A stretch of 64,000 bases of DNA from Flavobacteriaceae bacterium NBU2973 (GTDB taxonomy: Bacteria > Bacteroidota > Bacteroidia > Flavobacteriales > Flavobacteriaceae), in the NCBI GenBank assembly GCA_026162565.1, contig JAOEIQ010000003.1, forward strand, positions 248,001 to 312,000, written 5' to 3'. Made by a program: the position numbers and the translations under genes. Shown in pieces: positions 16,263 to 25,500 of the stretch. Position 1 is the first letter of the stretch, and the number at the start of each line of letters is the position of its first letter. The notes beneath the pieces were generated by a model. The model saw nothing but the letters and a program-made list of their open reading frames with translations, did not search any database and was not told the origin of the DNA.

Positions 16263-18380
16263 ATGTTAAGAAAAAACCTCCAACATATAACTCTAAAGTC
16301 TAATAGTAAAGAGCAAAAAGCAATTGACTCTTACATAACTGCTGAAGATATTCCTGTGAAATCGCATTATTCAAAAAACGATTTACTAGATGTGGAACAC
16401 CTCAACTTTGTAGCTGGAATTGCACCAAACCTTCGTGGACCATACAGCACTATGTATGTTCGTAGGCCTTGGACCATTAGGCAATACGCAGGATTTTCAA
16501 CTGCTGAAGAAAGTAACGCTTTTTATAGACGCAATTTAGCAGCTGGACAAAAAGGATTGTCTGTAGCCTTTGATTTAGCAACGCACAGAGGTTACGATTC
16601 TGATCATGAACGAGTGGTTGGAGATGTTGGTAAAGCTGGAGTAGCGATCGATTCAGTTGAAGATATGAAAATCCTCTTTGACCAAATTCCTCTAGATAAA
16701 ATGTCTGTTTCTATGACAATGAATGGTGCCGTTTTACCAATTATGGCATTTTATATTGTTGCTGCAGAAGAGCAAGGTGTAAAACCAGAACAACTAGCGG
16801 GAACTATCCAAAATGATATTTTAAAGGAGTTTATGGTACGTAATACGTACATCTATCCTCCTACACCTTCTATGAAAATCATTTCTGATATCTTTGAATA
16901 TACCAGCAACAACATGCCAAAATTCAATAGCATTAGTATTTCTGGTTATCATATGCAAGAAGCTGGAGCAACCTGTGATATTGAATTAGCATACACATTA
17001 GCTGATGGTTTAGAATATATTAGAAAAGGTTTAGCAGCAGGAATGGATATCGATACGTTTGCTCCAAGACTATCTTTCTTTTGGGCAATTGGCATGAATC
17101 ATTTTATGGAAATAGCCAAAATGCGAGCAGCTAGAATGCTTTGGGCAAAACTGGTAAGTCAATTTAATCCTAAAAACCAAAAATCTTTAGCATTACGTAC
17201 GCATTGTCAAACTAGTGGTTGGAGTTTAACAGAACAAGACCCATTTAATAATGTAGCACGAACAACTATTGAAGCTGCTGCTGCTGCTTTTGGAGGTACA
17301 CAAAGTTTGCATACCAATGCTCTAGACGAAGCGATTGCACTACCAACAGATTTTTCTGCAAGAATAGCCAGAAACACACAACTATTTTTACAAGAAGAAA
17401 CTAAAATTACTAAAACGGTAGATCCTTGGGCTGGAAGCTATTATGTAGAAAAATTGACACATGATATCGCTCAAAAAGCTTGGTCTTTAATTCAAGAAGT
17501 TGAAGAACTTGGTGGTATGACAAAAGCAATTGAAGCTGGTATACCTAAAATACGAATAGAAGAAGCTGCAGCTAGAAAACAAGCGCGTATTGATTCTGGT
17601 CAAGATATTATAGTTGGTGTCAATAAATACAGATTAGAAGAGGAAGATCCAATACAAACACTAGAGGTCGATAACCAAACCGTTAGAAACCAACAAATAG
17701 CTAGTTTAACTAAAATTAAAGCAGCAAGACATACAGAAAACGTGAAAACAGCTTTATCAAATTTAACCAAAGCAGCTAAAACAGGTGAAAATAATTTACT
17801 AGATTTAGCCGTAGTTGCAGCTCGTGAAAGAGCAACTTTAGGAGAAATTAGCGATGCTTTAGAAGCCGAATTCGGACGTTATAAAGCACAAATAAAATCA
17901 TTTTCTGGTGTGTATAGTAAAGAAATAAAAGACGATAAAAGCTTTAAAAAAGCAAAAGAATTAGCAGACCAATTTGCGGAGCAAGATGGAAGACGTCCTC
18001 GTATTATGATTGCCAAAATGGGGCAAGATGGTCATGATCGTGGTGCAAAAGTTGTAGCAACTGGTTATGCAGATGTAGGTTTTGATGTTGATATTGGTCC
18101 ACTGTTTCAAACACCAGAAGAGGCAGCCAAACAAGCTGTAGAAAACGATGTACATATTTTAGGTGTATCTTCGCTTGCAGCTGGACACAAAACACTAGTC
18201 CCTCAGGTAATAGAGGAACTTAAAAAATATGGTCGCGATGATATTATGGTTATTGTTGGTGGCGTTATACCTAAACAAGATTACCAATATTTATTTGATG
18301 CTGGAGCTGTCGCAGTGTTTGGCCCAGGAACCAAGATTAGTGAAGCAGCCATTAAAATTTTAGAGATACTTATTGATTAA
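16263..18380 (+). CDS. Methylmalonyl-CoA mutase large (catalytic) subunit
   Basis: This adenosylcobalamin-dependent mutase links succinyl-CoA and (R)-methylmalonyl-CoA in propionate metabolism. It has 705 residues. The substrate-binding TIM barrel (about 35-555) contains [18 protein letters not shown], and the C-terminal cobalamin domain carries the base-off motif DxHxxG (Asp589, His591, Gly594 in [10 protein letters not shown]) with the [10 protein letters not shown] loop. All key B12 ligands are intact. It is the last gene of a tight run from udk (spacings under 15 nt or overlapping) and is followed by a terminator. Confidence 0.97.
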   Translation: MLRKNLQHITLKSNSKEQKAIDSYITAEDIPVKSHYSKNDLLDVEHLNFVAGIAPNLRGPYSTMYVRRPWTIRQYAGFSTAEESNAFYRRNLAAGQKGLSVAFDLATHRGYDSDHERVVGDVGKAGVAIDSVEDMKILFDQIPLDKMSVSMTMNGAVLPIMAFYIVAAEEQGVKPEQLAGTIQNDILKEFMVRNTYIYPPTPSMKIISDIFEYTSNNMPKFNSISISGYHMQEAGATCDIELAYTLADGLEYIRKGLAAGMDIDTFAPRLSFFWAIGMNHFMEIAKMRAARMLWAKLVSQFNPKNQKSLALRTHCQTSGWSLTEQDPFNNVARTTIEAAAAAFGGTQSLHTNALDEAIALPTDFSARIARNTQLFLQEETKITKTVDPWAGSYYVEKLTHDIAQKAWSLIQEVEELGGMTKAIEAGIPKIRIEEAAARKQARIDSGQDIIVGVNKYRLEEEDPIQTLEVDNQTVRNQQIASLTKIKAARHTENVKTALSNLTKAAKTGENNLLDLAVVAARERATLGEISDALEAEFGRYKAQIKSFSGVYSKEIKDDKSFKKAKELADQFAEQDGRRPRIMIAKMGQDGHDRGAKVVATGYADVGFDVDIGPLFQTPEEAAKQAVENDVHILGVSSLAAGHKTLVPQVIEELKKYGRDDIMVIVGGVIPKQDYQYLFDAGAVAVFGPGTKISEAAIKILEILID

Positions 18381-18385
18381 AATAA

Positions 18386-18412
18386 AAAAGCCAGATTTAA
18401 AATCTGGCTTTT
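18386..18412. terminator. Bidirectional intrinsic terminator
   Basis: A 12-bp stem AAAAGCCAGATT / AATCTGGCTTTT with a 3-nt loop lies between the convergent mutase and M16 peptidase genes, with A- and T-runs on the two sides. Confidence 0.9.
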
Positions 18413-18434
18413 TACTGTCTATAAATCAGTAGAA

Positions 18435-21197
18435 TTAATCTACTTTCTTTTGTTTAATATCAATGGTGTTTTTAAAATCTCCTGCATTAACAACTGTCCA
18501 GTCTTCATAATTTTTAAAGTGTTTTTTAATCGCTTTATTAACATCCTCAACTGTTAATTTTTTAACCTGCTCTTCAATATTTTTCTGGAACATCATATCA
18601 CGATCATAATATAAGTTATTATTAATAACACTAGATAATTCGTTATCCTTTGCTCTTGATACATTTTGTGCTTGTACCCAACCTTTAATAGCATCGTCTA
18701 ACTCTTGTTGCGTAATACCATCTGTTATAAAACGAGCGATTTCTTCTTTAAAGCCTTGCTGTACTTTAGCTTCATTTTCTGGAGCATAAATTGCATAGAT
18801 ATACATTGTTGAATTTCTGTCGTTTTTATCATCATCAACAGAAACGCCTCCTCCAGCACCATAACTCACACCATCTTGTTGACGCAGTCTAGTAGCTATT
18901 CTAGAATTCAAGAAACCTCCTCCAAAAATAGAGCTTGCCATTTGTAAGGCAGCATAATCCTCATCATACTGGCTAGCTTCAAACGATAAGGATCCTGTCG
19001 TAAACGCATTCTTTTTGTCTGGAGTTTTTATTTGCTCGTTCGCTCCTTTACTGGCAGAATAAGGATCTTGAACTGGCTTAAACGGTAAGTCAGATTTAAA
19101 TTCACCAAAATTAGTTTCAAAATAGTCTTTTAATTGTTGCTCATCCATATTTCCTATTGCTACTAAAGTAGCATTATCTGAAATTCCATAAAACTTATCG
19201 TAGTAAGCTTTCATATCATCAACAGTAACAGCATTAATAGCATCTATTTGTTCTTCTAAGGTCATGTTATATAATGGATGACCTTTCTCATACTTCTGGT
19301 TAATTTGACCAGCTCTCATTGAGGCTAAAAATCCAGGTTCTGTCTTATTACGTTCTAAATTTGCTAAATCTTGAGTTTTTAATTTGTCTAATTCTGCTTG
19401 ATCAAAAACAGGGTTTTTAACCATGTCTACCATTAAATCTAGAGTTGCCATTAAATTCTCTTCTGTACTACTTACATAAGCATAGGTACGACCATTAGCA
19501 CCTCTAAAACTAACTGATGACTTTAAAGCGCTTAATTTATCTTCAATATCTTGTCTAGATTTCGTTTTAGTTCCTTTGTTTAACATTCTAGCTGTATAAC
19601 TAGCTGTATTTCCTAAATTCATTAAATCATCTACAGTACCATTTCTGAAAGCAAAATTCACACTAACCGATTTACCACGATTATCTTTTTTAATAAAACC
19701 ATACTCAATATTACTTTTAGAAAGTTCACCAGAATCTAATCGGTTTTGGATGTTTTCATACGACACATCAAAAGCTTCTCCAGCTCCGTAACCCTCTTTT
19801 CCTTTATAAGTAGTAACTAACTCATCAACACCTTCTGTATGAGGTACTCCTACTCTTTCCGGATTTTTAGTTGGCTCGAATGTTCCAACCGTTCTATTTG
19901 TTTTAATAAAGTATCTCTGGATAGCAGCATTAACTTTATCAGCAGTCATATTCTCAATGCGATCTCTATGTATAAATGATAAACGCCAATCTCCAGCTCC
20001 AATAAATTCACTCATATACGTTCCTAAATACGATGAGTTTCTATTTACTTGATCAATCTGCTTTAAAATGTTAGACTTTGCTCTGTTTAGCTCTTCATCA
20101 GTAATTGGCTTATTTTTTAAATCGTCAAGAAGTGTTAATAATGTATTTTCTGCCTCTTCTAAAGATTTATCAGACGGTACATCTATATTAAAATACATAA
20201 ATGATGGCTCTTTAGTAAATGGCGCAAATGACCACATACTTGATGCTTTTTTACCGTCTATTAAAGCTTTATATAATCTACCAGAAGGTTGATCTGTTAA
20301 TACATTTTCTGCAATTGCTAAAGCCGAATAATCTTCATGAGAACCAGCTGGTGTGTGATACATCGTTGCTAAAACTTGTAAATCTCCTACTCTACTTAAA
20401 GTCACGCGTTTTTGTCCATCTTGAGGAGGCTCTATAGTTGGTATATCTCTTAAAGGTGTATCTGGATTTTTGATATCACCAAATTTCTTTTGAATTAATG
20501 CTAGCGTTTTATCTTTTTCAAATTTACCAGTAACCATTAAAACAGCATTATCTGGACGATAGTATTTTTTATAAAAAGCTTTTAAATTCTCAATTGGAAC
20601 GCGCTCTATATCAGAACGATTACCAATAGTTGATTGTCCGTAATTATGCCACAAGTAAGCAGTACTAATCATCGTTTTCATTAGTACAGAAGTTGGAGAA
20701 TTCTCTCCACTTTCAAACTCATTTCTAACAACTGAAAATTCAGATTCTAAATCTTTTTTAGCAATATATGAATTCACCATCCTATCAGCTTCTAAATCTA
20801 AAGCCCAATCCAAATTTTCATCAGTAGCATTAAAGGTTTCAAAATAGTTGGTTCTATCATACCAAGTCGTTCCATTTGGTCTTGCTCCATGAGCTGTTAA
20901 TTCTGCTGGAATATCTGGATGATTAGGTGTGCCTTTAAATACTAAATGCTCTAATAAGTGAGCCATTCCCTTTTCTCCATAACCTTCATGTCTAGAACCG
21001 ACTAAATAGGTAATATTAACGGTAATAGTTTGCGAAGAATTATCAGGAAATAACAGCACTTTAAGTCCATTATCTAAAACGTATTCTGTAATTCCTTCAA
21101 CAGATGCAGTTTGTTTTGGTTGCGCTTGAACAGTAAACACTGACAAGAAAAATGTAAACAAGAGTATACTTGTTACACGATGGTGTAATGTTTTCAT
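18435..21197 (-). CDS. M16 (pitrilysin/insulinase) family zinc peptidase, secreted
   Basis: This 920-residue protein starts at the ATG at 21197, which opens a signal peptide (MKTLHHRV..., cleavage after about VQA at 24). The frame runs upstream to 21335 but that part has no signal. It is a tandem of two M16 halves. The N-terminal half has the inverted zinc motif HxxEH (His80, Glu83, His84 in AHLLEHLVFKG) with a downstream ESEFSVVRNEFE; the C-terminal half (about 480-900) lacks it, as is normal for the inactive lobe. It is probably a periplasmic clamshell peptidase. It is divergent from the SDR gene, with a shared 150-bp promoter region. Confidence 0.93.
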   Translation of the reverse strand: MKTLHHRVTSILLFTFFLSVFTVQAQPKQTASVEGITEYVLDNGLKVLLFPDNSSQTITVNITYLVGSRHEGYGEKGMAHLLEHLVFKGTPNHPDIPAELTAHGARPNGTTWYDRTNYFETFNATDENLDWALDLEADRMVNSYIAKKDLESEFSVVRNEFESGENSPTSVLMKTMISTAYLWHNYGQSTIGNRSDIERVPIENLKAFYKKYYRPDNAVLMVTGKFEKDKTLALIQKKFGDIKNPDTPLRDIPTIEPPQDGQKRVTLSRVGDLQVLATMYHTPAGSHEDYSALAIAENVLTDQPSGRLYKALIDGKKASSMWSFAPFTKEPSFMYFNIDVPSDKSLEEAENTLLTLLDDLKNKPITDEELNRAKSNILKQIDQVNRNSSYLGTYMSEFIGAGDWRLSFIHRDRIENMTADKVNAAIQRYFIKTNRTVGTFEPTKNPERVGVPHTEGVDELVTTYKGKEGYGAGEAFDVSYENIQNRLDSGELSKSNIEYGFIKKDNRGKSVSVNFAFRNGTVDDLMNLGNTASYTARMLNKGTKTKSRQDIEDKLSALKSSVSFRGANGRTYAYVSSTEENLMATLDLMVDMVKNPVFDQAELDKLKTQDLANLERNKTEPGFLASMRAGQINQKYEKGHPLYNMTLEEQIDAINAVTVDDMKAYYDKFYGISDNATLVAIGNMDEQQLKDYFETNFGEFKSDLPFKPVQDPYSASKGANEQIKTPDKKNAFTTGSLSFEASQYDEDYAALQMASSIFGGGFLNSRIATRLRQQDGVSYGAGGGVSVDDDKNDRNSTMYIYAIYAPENEAKVQQGFKEEIARFITDGITQQELDDAIKGWVQAQNVSRAKDNELSSVINNNLYYDRDMMFQKNIEEQVKKLTVEDVNKAIKKHFKNYEDWTVVNAGDFKNTIDIKQKKVD

Positions 21198-21347
21198 AAT
21201 ATTAAAATTGGTTTTGAAACGTAAAGTTATAGTATAGAAACTAAATTTTATGTTAAAAATTGTATCATTACTGTTATTGAATGTTAATACTAAATATTCC
21301 AATTTTATTAATTTGATTACATTTACGAAAATCACAAAAAACTCATA

Positions 21348-22232
21348 ATGAATTATACTGAAAAAATGCTTCGAGAGGATGCGTTAAAAGGAAAAAACAT
21401 AGTAGTAACTGGTGGCGGAAGCGGTTTAGGAAAGTCCATGACCAAATACTTTCTAGAGCTTGGCGCTCATGTAGCTATCACCTCAAGAAACCTTGAAAAA
21501 CTTAAAAGTACAGCTAAAGAGCTTGAAGCAGAAACTGGAGGCAAATGTATACCATTGCAATGTGATGTAAGACACTATGATCAGGTAGAGCAGATGAGAG
21601 ATGACGTTATTAAAGAGCTTGGTAAAGTTGATGTACTACTTAATAATGCCGCTGGAAATTTTATTTCTCCTACTGAACGTTTATCAGCCAATGCCTTTGA
21701 TGTAATTATAGACATCGTTTTAAAAGGCACGAAAAACTGTACACTGGCTTTTGGAAAAAATTGGATAGACACCAAACAAAAAAATACAACCGTTTTAAAT
21801 ATTGTAACAACCTATTCTTGGACTGGTTCTGGATATGTAGTTCCAAGTGCAGCTGCAAAAGCTGGAGTACTAGCTATGACTAGAAGTTTAGCTGTAGAAT
21901 GGGCAAAATATGGCATGCGTTTTAACGCCATTGCGCCTGGACCTTTCCCAACTGAAGGAGCTTGGGACAGACTCATGCCTGGTAACCTAAAAGACAAATT
22001 TGACATGTCTAAAAAAGTACCTTTAAATAGAGTTGGTGAGCATCAAGAGCTAGCAAATTTAGCAGCTTATTTAGTATCTGATTTTTCTGCTTATGTAAAT
22101 GGAGAAGTTATTACAATTGATGGTGGAGAATGGTTAAAAGGTGCTGGAGAGTTTAATTTACTTGAGGCCATACCAGAAGAAATGTGGGATCAATTAGAAG
22201 CCATGATCAGAAGTAAAAAAGGAAAATCTTAA
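21348..22232 (+). CDS. SDR-family oxidoreductase (2,4-dienoyl-CoA reductase-like)
   Basis: This 294-residue Rossmann enzyme has the NAD(P)-binding TGGGSGLGKSM motif (about 21-31), DVRHYDQ, the NNAAGNF motif and a catalytic region TYSWTGSGYVVPSAAAKAGV. The Tyr-x3-Lys pattern is replaced by Ser/Lys, as in DECR-type 2,4-dienoyl-CoA reductases. It would help degrade unsaturated fatty acids via NADPH, in the cytoplasm. Substrate assignment rests on the motif only. It is a single gene; TACATTTA at 21318-21325 may be its -7 box. Confidence 0.85.
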   Translation: MNYTEKMLREDALKGKNIVVTGGGSGLGKSMTKYFLELGAHVAITSRNLEKLKSTAKELEAETGGKCIPLQCDVRHYDQVEQMRDDVIKELGKVDVLLNNAAGNFISPTERLSANAFDVIIDIVLKGTKNCTLAFGKNWIDTKQKNTTVLNIVTTYSWTGSGYVVPSAAAKAGVLAMTRSLAVEWAKYGMRFNAIAPGPFPTEGAWDRLMPGNLKDKFDMSKKVPLNRVGEHQELANLAAYLVSDFSAYVNGEVITIDGGEWLKGAGEFNLLEAIPEEMWDQLEAMIRSKKGKS

Positions 22233-22319
22233 CATTCAAATACTTAAAGTATTTCGTATTAATGTATTAGAGTATTGTTAACAAGTTCCCCTTTTATAAC
22301 TCGTAAATAATCGTATTTT

Positions 22320-22327
22320 TACGTTTG
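22320..22327 (+). promoter_or_regulatory. -7 box of the parA-parB operon
   Basis: TACGTTTG is an exact TAnnTTTG match 18 nt before the parA ATG. No good TTG -33 element is seen at the usual distance. Confidence 0.5.
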
Positions 22328-22345
22328 TAAAAACCAAATCATTTA

Positions 22346-23110
22346 ATGGGTAAAATCATTGCCATTGCTAATCAAAAAGGAGGTGTTGGTAAAACAACAA
22401 CTACTGTAAATTTAGCAGCTTCGTTAGGAGTTTTAGAAAAAAAAGTATTACTAATTGATGCGGATCCTCAAGCCAATGCAACTTCTGGTTTAGGAGTTGA
22501 TGTAGAATGTGTTGATGTTGGTACGTATCAACTTTTAGAACATACAGCTTCAGCTGAAGAATGTATTCAACAAGCTAATACACCTAATGTAGATATCATA
22601 GCTGCACATATCGATTTGGTAGCAATTGAAATAGAACTTGTAGACAAAGATGATCGAGAGTATATGCTTAAAAAAGCTATCAATCATTTAAAATCATCAT
22701 ATGACTATATTTTAATAGACTGCGCTCCTTCTCTAGGGTTGTTAACTTTAAATGCACTTACGGCAGCAGATGCTGTAATAATTCCAATACAATGTGAGTA
22801 TTTCGCTCTTGAAGGTTTAGGGAAGTTACTAAATACTGTTAAGAGTGTTCAAAAAATACATAATGAGGATTTAGATATCGAAGGTATGTTATTAACAATG
22901 TATGACTCTCGCTTACGTTTATCAAATCAAGTTGTAGAAGAAGTGCAAAAGCATTTTAGTGACATGGTTTTTGAAACCATTATACAACGAAATGTAAGAT
23001 TAGGAGAAGCGCCAAGTTATGGTGAGAGTATTATTAAGTACGATGTTAGTAGTAAAGGTGCTTTAAATTATTTAAGTTTAGCTAAAGAAATTATTACAAA
23101 AAACTCCTAA
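22346..23110 (+). CDS. parA: Chromosome partitioning ATPase ParA (Soj)
   Basis: This 254-residue ATPase binds DNA non-specifically and moves ParB-parS complexes. The deviant Walker A motif KGGVGKTTT (about 11-19), the DADPQANATSG switch and the IDCAPSLGLLTLNAL Walker B region are intact. The length is that of chromosomal Soj, not of the longer plasmid type. parB follows 3 nt later. Placement in the parAB-dapB-lepB run is typical of Flavobacteriia (my recollection) and suggests origin-proximal chromosome, though no oriC is seen here. Confidence 0.96.
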   Translation: MGKIIAIANQKGGVGKTTTTVNLAASLGVLEKKVLLIDADPQANATSGLGVDVECVDVGTYQLLEHTASAEECIQQANTPNVDIIAAHIDLVAIEIELVDKDDREYMLKKAINHLKSSYDYILIDCAPSLGLLTLNALTAADAVIIPIQCEYFALEGLGKLLNTVKSVQKIHNEDLDIEGMLLTMYDSRLRLSNQVVEEVQKHFSDMVFETIIQRNVRLGEAPSYGESIIKYDVSSKGALNYLSLAKEIITKNS

Positions 23111-23113
23111 ATT

Positions 23114-24022
23114 ATGGCAAAGGCAACAAAGAAACAGGCTTTAGGACGTGGTTTATCTGCTTTATTAAAAGATCCAGGAAACGATATACAATCTGCTCAA
23201 GATAAAAATGCTGATAAAGTTATTGGTAATATTGTAGAATTAGATTTAAGTACTATTGAGGTTAACCCTTTTCAGCCAAGAACCAGTTTTAATGAAGAAA
23301 CCTTAAGAGAATTAGCCTCTTCAATTAAAGAGCTTGGTATTATACAACCAATTACGGTTAGAAAACTAGGATTCAACAAATACCAATTAGTGTCTGGTGA
23401 ACGTCGTTTTAGAGCATCAAAACTTATTGGTCTTGAAACTATTCCTGCTTATATTAGAATAGCTAACGATCAAGAATCGCTAGAAATGGCTTTAGTTGAA
23501 AATATTCAGCGTCAAGATTTAGATCCCATTGAAGTTGCTTTGTCGTATCAAAGGTTAATTGATGAAATAAACCTAACTCAAGAGCAAATGAGTGAACGTG
23601 TTGGTAAAAAACGTTCAACTATAACAAATTACTTACGATTATTAAAATTAGATCCAATAATACAAACAGGTATTCGAGATGGTTTTATATCAATGGGTCA
23701 TGGTAGAGCTATCATTAATATTGAAGACCAAACTATTCAATTAGATATTTACGAAAAAATTGTTTCTAATAATTTGTCTGTAAGAGATACAGAAGCTTTA
23801 GTCAGAAATTATAACACTTCAAAAGAGATTACTGTTCCAACTAAAAAGGAACCTGAAGACTTACCAAAATATATTAAAAAAGGTGTTAAAGAATTTTCAG
23901 AATACTTTGGTCATAAAATAGACGTTAAAGTGTCTAGTAATGGAAAAGGAAAAATCACTATTCCTTTTCATTCTGAAGAAGATTTTATTCGTATTAAAAA
24001 ATTGGTGCAACGTGCAAAGTAA
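23114..24022 (+). CDS. parB: Chromosome partitioning protein ParB
   Basis: This 302-residue CTPase and parS-binding protein has a basic N-terminus (KKQALGRGLSALL) and the ParB/Srx domain (about 40-130) with NPFQPR and the CTP-binding GERRFRASK (about 97-105). Next come the helix-turn-helix (about 140-200, TQEQMSERVGKKRSTITNYLRLLKL) and a C-terminal dimerisation region. All hallmark motifs are present. The 3' end overlaps the start of the next gene. Confidence 0.96.
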   Translation: MAKATKKQALGRGLSALLKDPGNDIQSAQDKNADKVIGNIVELDLSTIEVNPFQPRTSFNEETLRELASSIKELGIIQPITVRKLGFNKYQLVSGERRFRASKLIGLETIPAYIRIANDQESLEMALVENIQRQDLDPIEVALSYQRLIDEINLTQEQMSERVGKKRSTITNYLRLLKLDPIIQTGIRDGFISMGHGRAIINIEDQTIQLDIYEKIVSNNLSVRDTEALVRNYNTSKEITVPTKKEPEDLPKYIKKGVKEFSEYFGHKIDVKVSSNGKGKITIPFHSEEDFIRIKKLVQRAK

Positions 24023-24635
24023 GTATCTAGCTATATTTGTATTTCTTTTAGGAATATCACTTTCAGGTTTCTCTCAAGACAAAAAAGAAGACTCTAAAAC
24101 TTCTAAAAAAGAAGAAACTGCAAAAGTAGATGAAGTTCCTGTGGTTATAAACGATACCATTTCTAGAGAGTCTATAGACCCTTTATCTCCTTCACGTGCT
24201 GCATTCTATTCAGCTGTTTTACCTGGTTTAGGGCAAGCTTACAACAAAAAATATTGGAAAATCCCGATTATTTATGCTGCTATGGGAACTGGAATTTACT
24301 TCTATGTGAGAAATGATAAAGAATATGATCGCTATCGTGATGCCTTTAAAAGACGATTAGCTGGATTTACAGATGATGAGTTTTATGGAACAGGAACTAC
24401 GCCTTCTGTATCTAATGATGCTTTAATTAGAGCTCAACGAACCTTTAGACGAAATCGTGAAGTTGCTATTTTAGTAACCATAGGAATGTACGCTTTAAAT
24501 ATTATTGATGCCAATGTTGATGCACACTTACTACAGTATAATGTAGACGAAAACTTAAGTTTACGGCCTCATTATCAATATAATGAACGAGAACATGCTG
24601 GCGATTTAGGTTTGACACTCAATTTTAAGTTTTAG
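24012..24635 (+). CDS. DUF5683 membrane protein
   Basis: The frame opens further upstream inside parB, but the likely start is the GTG at 24012, which overlaps the parB stop by 11 nt and begins a clean signal sequence (QSKYLAIFVFLLGISLSGFSQ). This gives 208 residues. A charged stretch is followed by SRAAFYSAVLPGLGQAYNKKYWK and a membrane helix, then a second helix near AILVTIGMYALNIIDANVDAHLL. This is the DUF5683 pattern, seen with parAB and dapB in Bacteroidota. The function is unknown. The overlap implies coupling to ParB translation. Confidence 0.8.
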   Translation: MQSKYLAIFVFLLGISLSGFSQDKKEDSKTSKKEETAKVDEVPVVINDTISRESIDPLSPSRAAFYSAVLPGLGQAYNKKYWKIPIIYAAMGTGIYFYVRNDKEYDRYRDAFKRRLAGFTDDEFYGTGTTPSVSNDALIRAQRTFRRNREVAILVTIGMYALNIIDANVDAHLLQYNVDENLSLRPHYQYNEREHAGDLGLTLNFKF

Positions 24636-24644
24636 CTCATGAAA

Positions 24645-24687
24645 GCCCATAATGGGCATTTGGCAAACAATAGCCATTGTCCACCAA
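24645..24687 (+). repeat. Pair of small intergenic palindromes
   Basis: GCCCAT-A-ATGGGC (24645-24657) is followed by TGG...ACAAT-AGCC-ATTGT...CCA (24661-24686). They lie between DUF5683 and dapB. No T-run follows, so I do not call a terminator; a short palindromic repeat or mRNA processing element is possible. Confidence 0.35.
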
Positions 24688-24733
24688 AATAATTAAATAA
24701 CTAATTCGGAAGTTCTTGAAATAATTTAAATTA

Positions 24734-25435
24734 ATGAAAATAGCTTTACTTGGATATGGAAAAATGGGCAAAGAAATAGAAACGATTGCTTTAAAACGTA
24801 ATCACACTATTGCTTTAAAAACAACCTCCTCTGATAAAAATTTTGATTTAACCAATATTGATGTCGCTATAGACTTTAGTATTCCTGAAGCAGCAGTATC
24901 TAATATCTCAAAATGTTTGAAACAACATATACCAGTAATTTCAGGAACAACTGGTTGGCTAGATGATTTTTCTATAATTGAAGAACTATGTAAGGAAACA
25001 AAAGGCGCTTTTATTTATGCATCAAACTTTAGTTTAGGAGTTAATTTATTTTTTGAGCTTAACAAACAGCTCTCTAAAATGATGCAGCAATTTGAAGATT
25101 ACAATGCTTCTATAGAAGAAATACATCACACGCAAAAACTAGATGCTCCAAGTGGTACGGCTATTTCTCTTGCTAACGATATTATTGATAATTCTAATTA
25201 TACAAATTGGAAATTAGATAATGCAGAAAAGCAAACAATACCAATAAGGGCAAAACGAATAGAAAAAGTTCCCGGAACACATATAATAACCTATAATTCT
25301 GAAATAGATTCAATAGAAATTAAACATACTGCACACAATAGAAAAGGGTTTGCGCTTGGGGCTGTAGTTGCTGCAGAATGGTTATTTGGCAAGACAGGTA
25401 TTTTTACCATGCAAGACGTGTTAAACATACGTTAA
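24734..25435 (+). CDS. dapB: 4-hydroxy-tetrahydrodipicolinate reductase
   Basis: This NAD(P)H-dependent reductase of lysine/diaminopimelate synthesis has 233 residues, slightly short compared with E. coli (273) but usual for Bacteroidota. The nucleotide-binding GYGKMGKEI (about 7-15), the ISGTTGW motif, the catalytic EIHHTQKLDAPSGTA (His-His and Lys, about 130-144) and the C-terminal HTAHNRKGFALGAV are all present. It serves peptidoglycan and lysine supply. It is followed by lepB in the same direction. Confidence 0.95.
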   Translation: MKIALLGYGKMGKEIETIALKRNHTIALKTTSSDKNFDLTNIDVAIDFSIPEAAVSNISKCLKQHIPVISGTTGWLDDFSIIEELCKETKGAFIYASNFSLGVNLFFELNKQLSKMMQQFEDYNASIEEIHHTQKLDAPSGTAISLANDIIDNSNYTNWKLDNAEKQTIPIRAKRIEKVPGTHIITYNSEIDSIEIKHTAHNRKGFALGAVVAAEWLFGKTGIFTMQDVLNIR

Positions 25436-25500
25436 GGTATTATATATTTGTAACATATATTGATGCTTATATACATATTTAAAAAATAAAAAACAGATAG

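Noticed and set aside
24645-24687. Rho-independent terminator between DUF5683 and dapB
   Set aside because: The palindromes lack a following T-run and all genes continue in the same direction.
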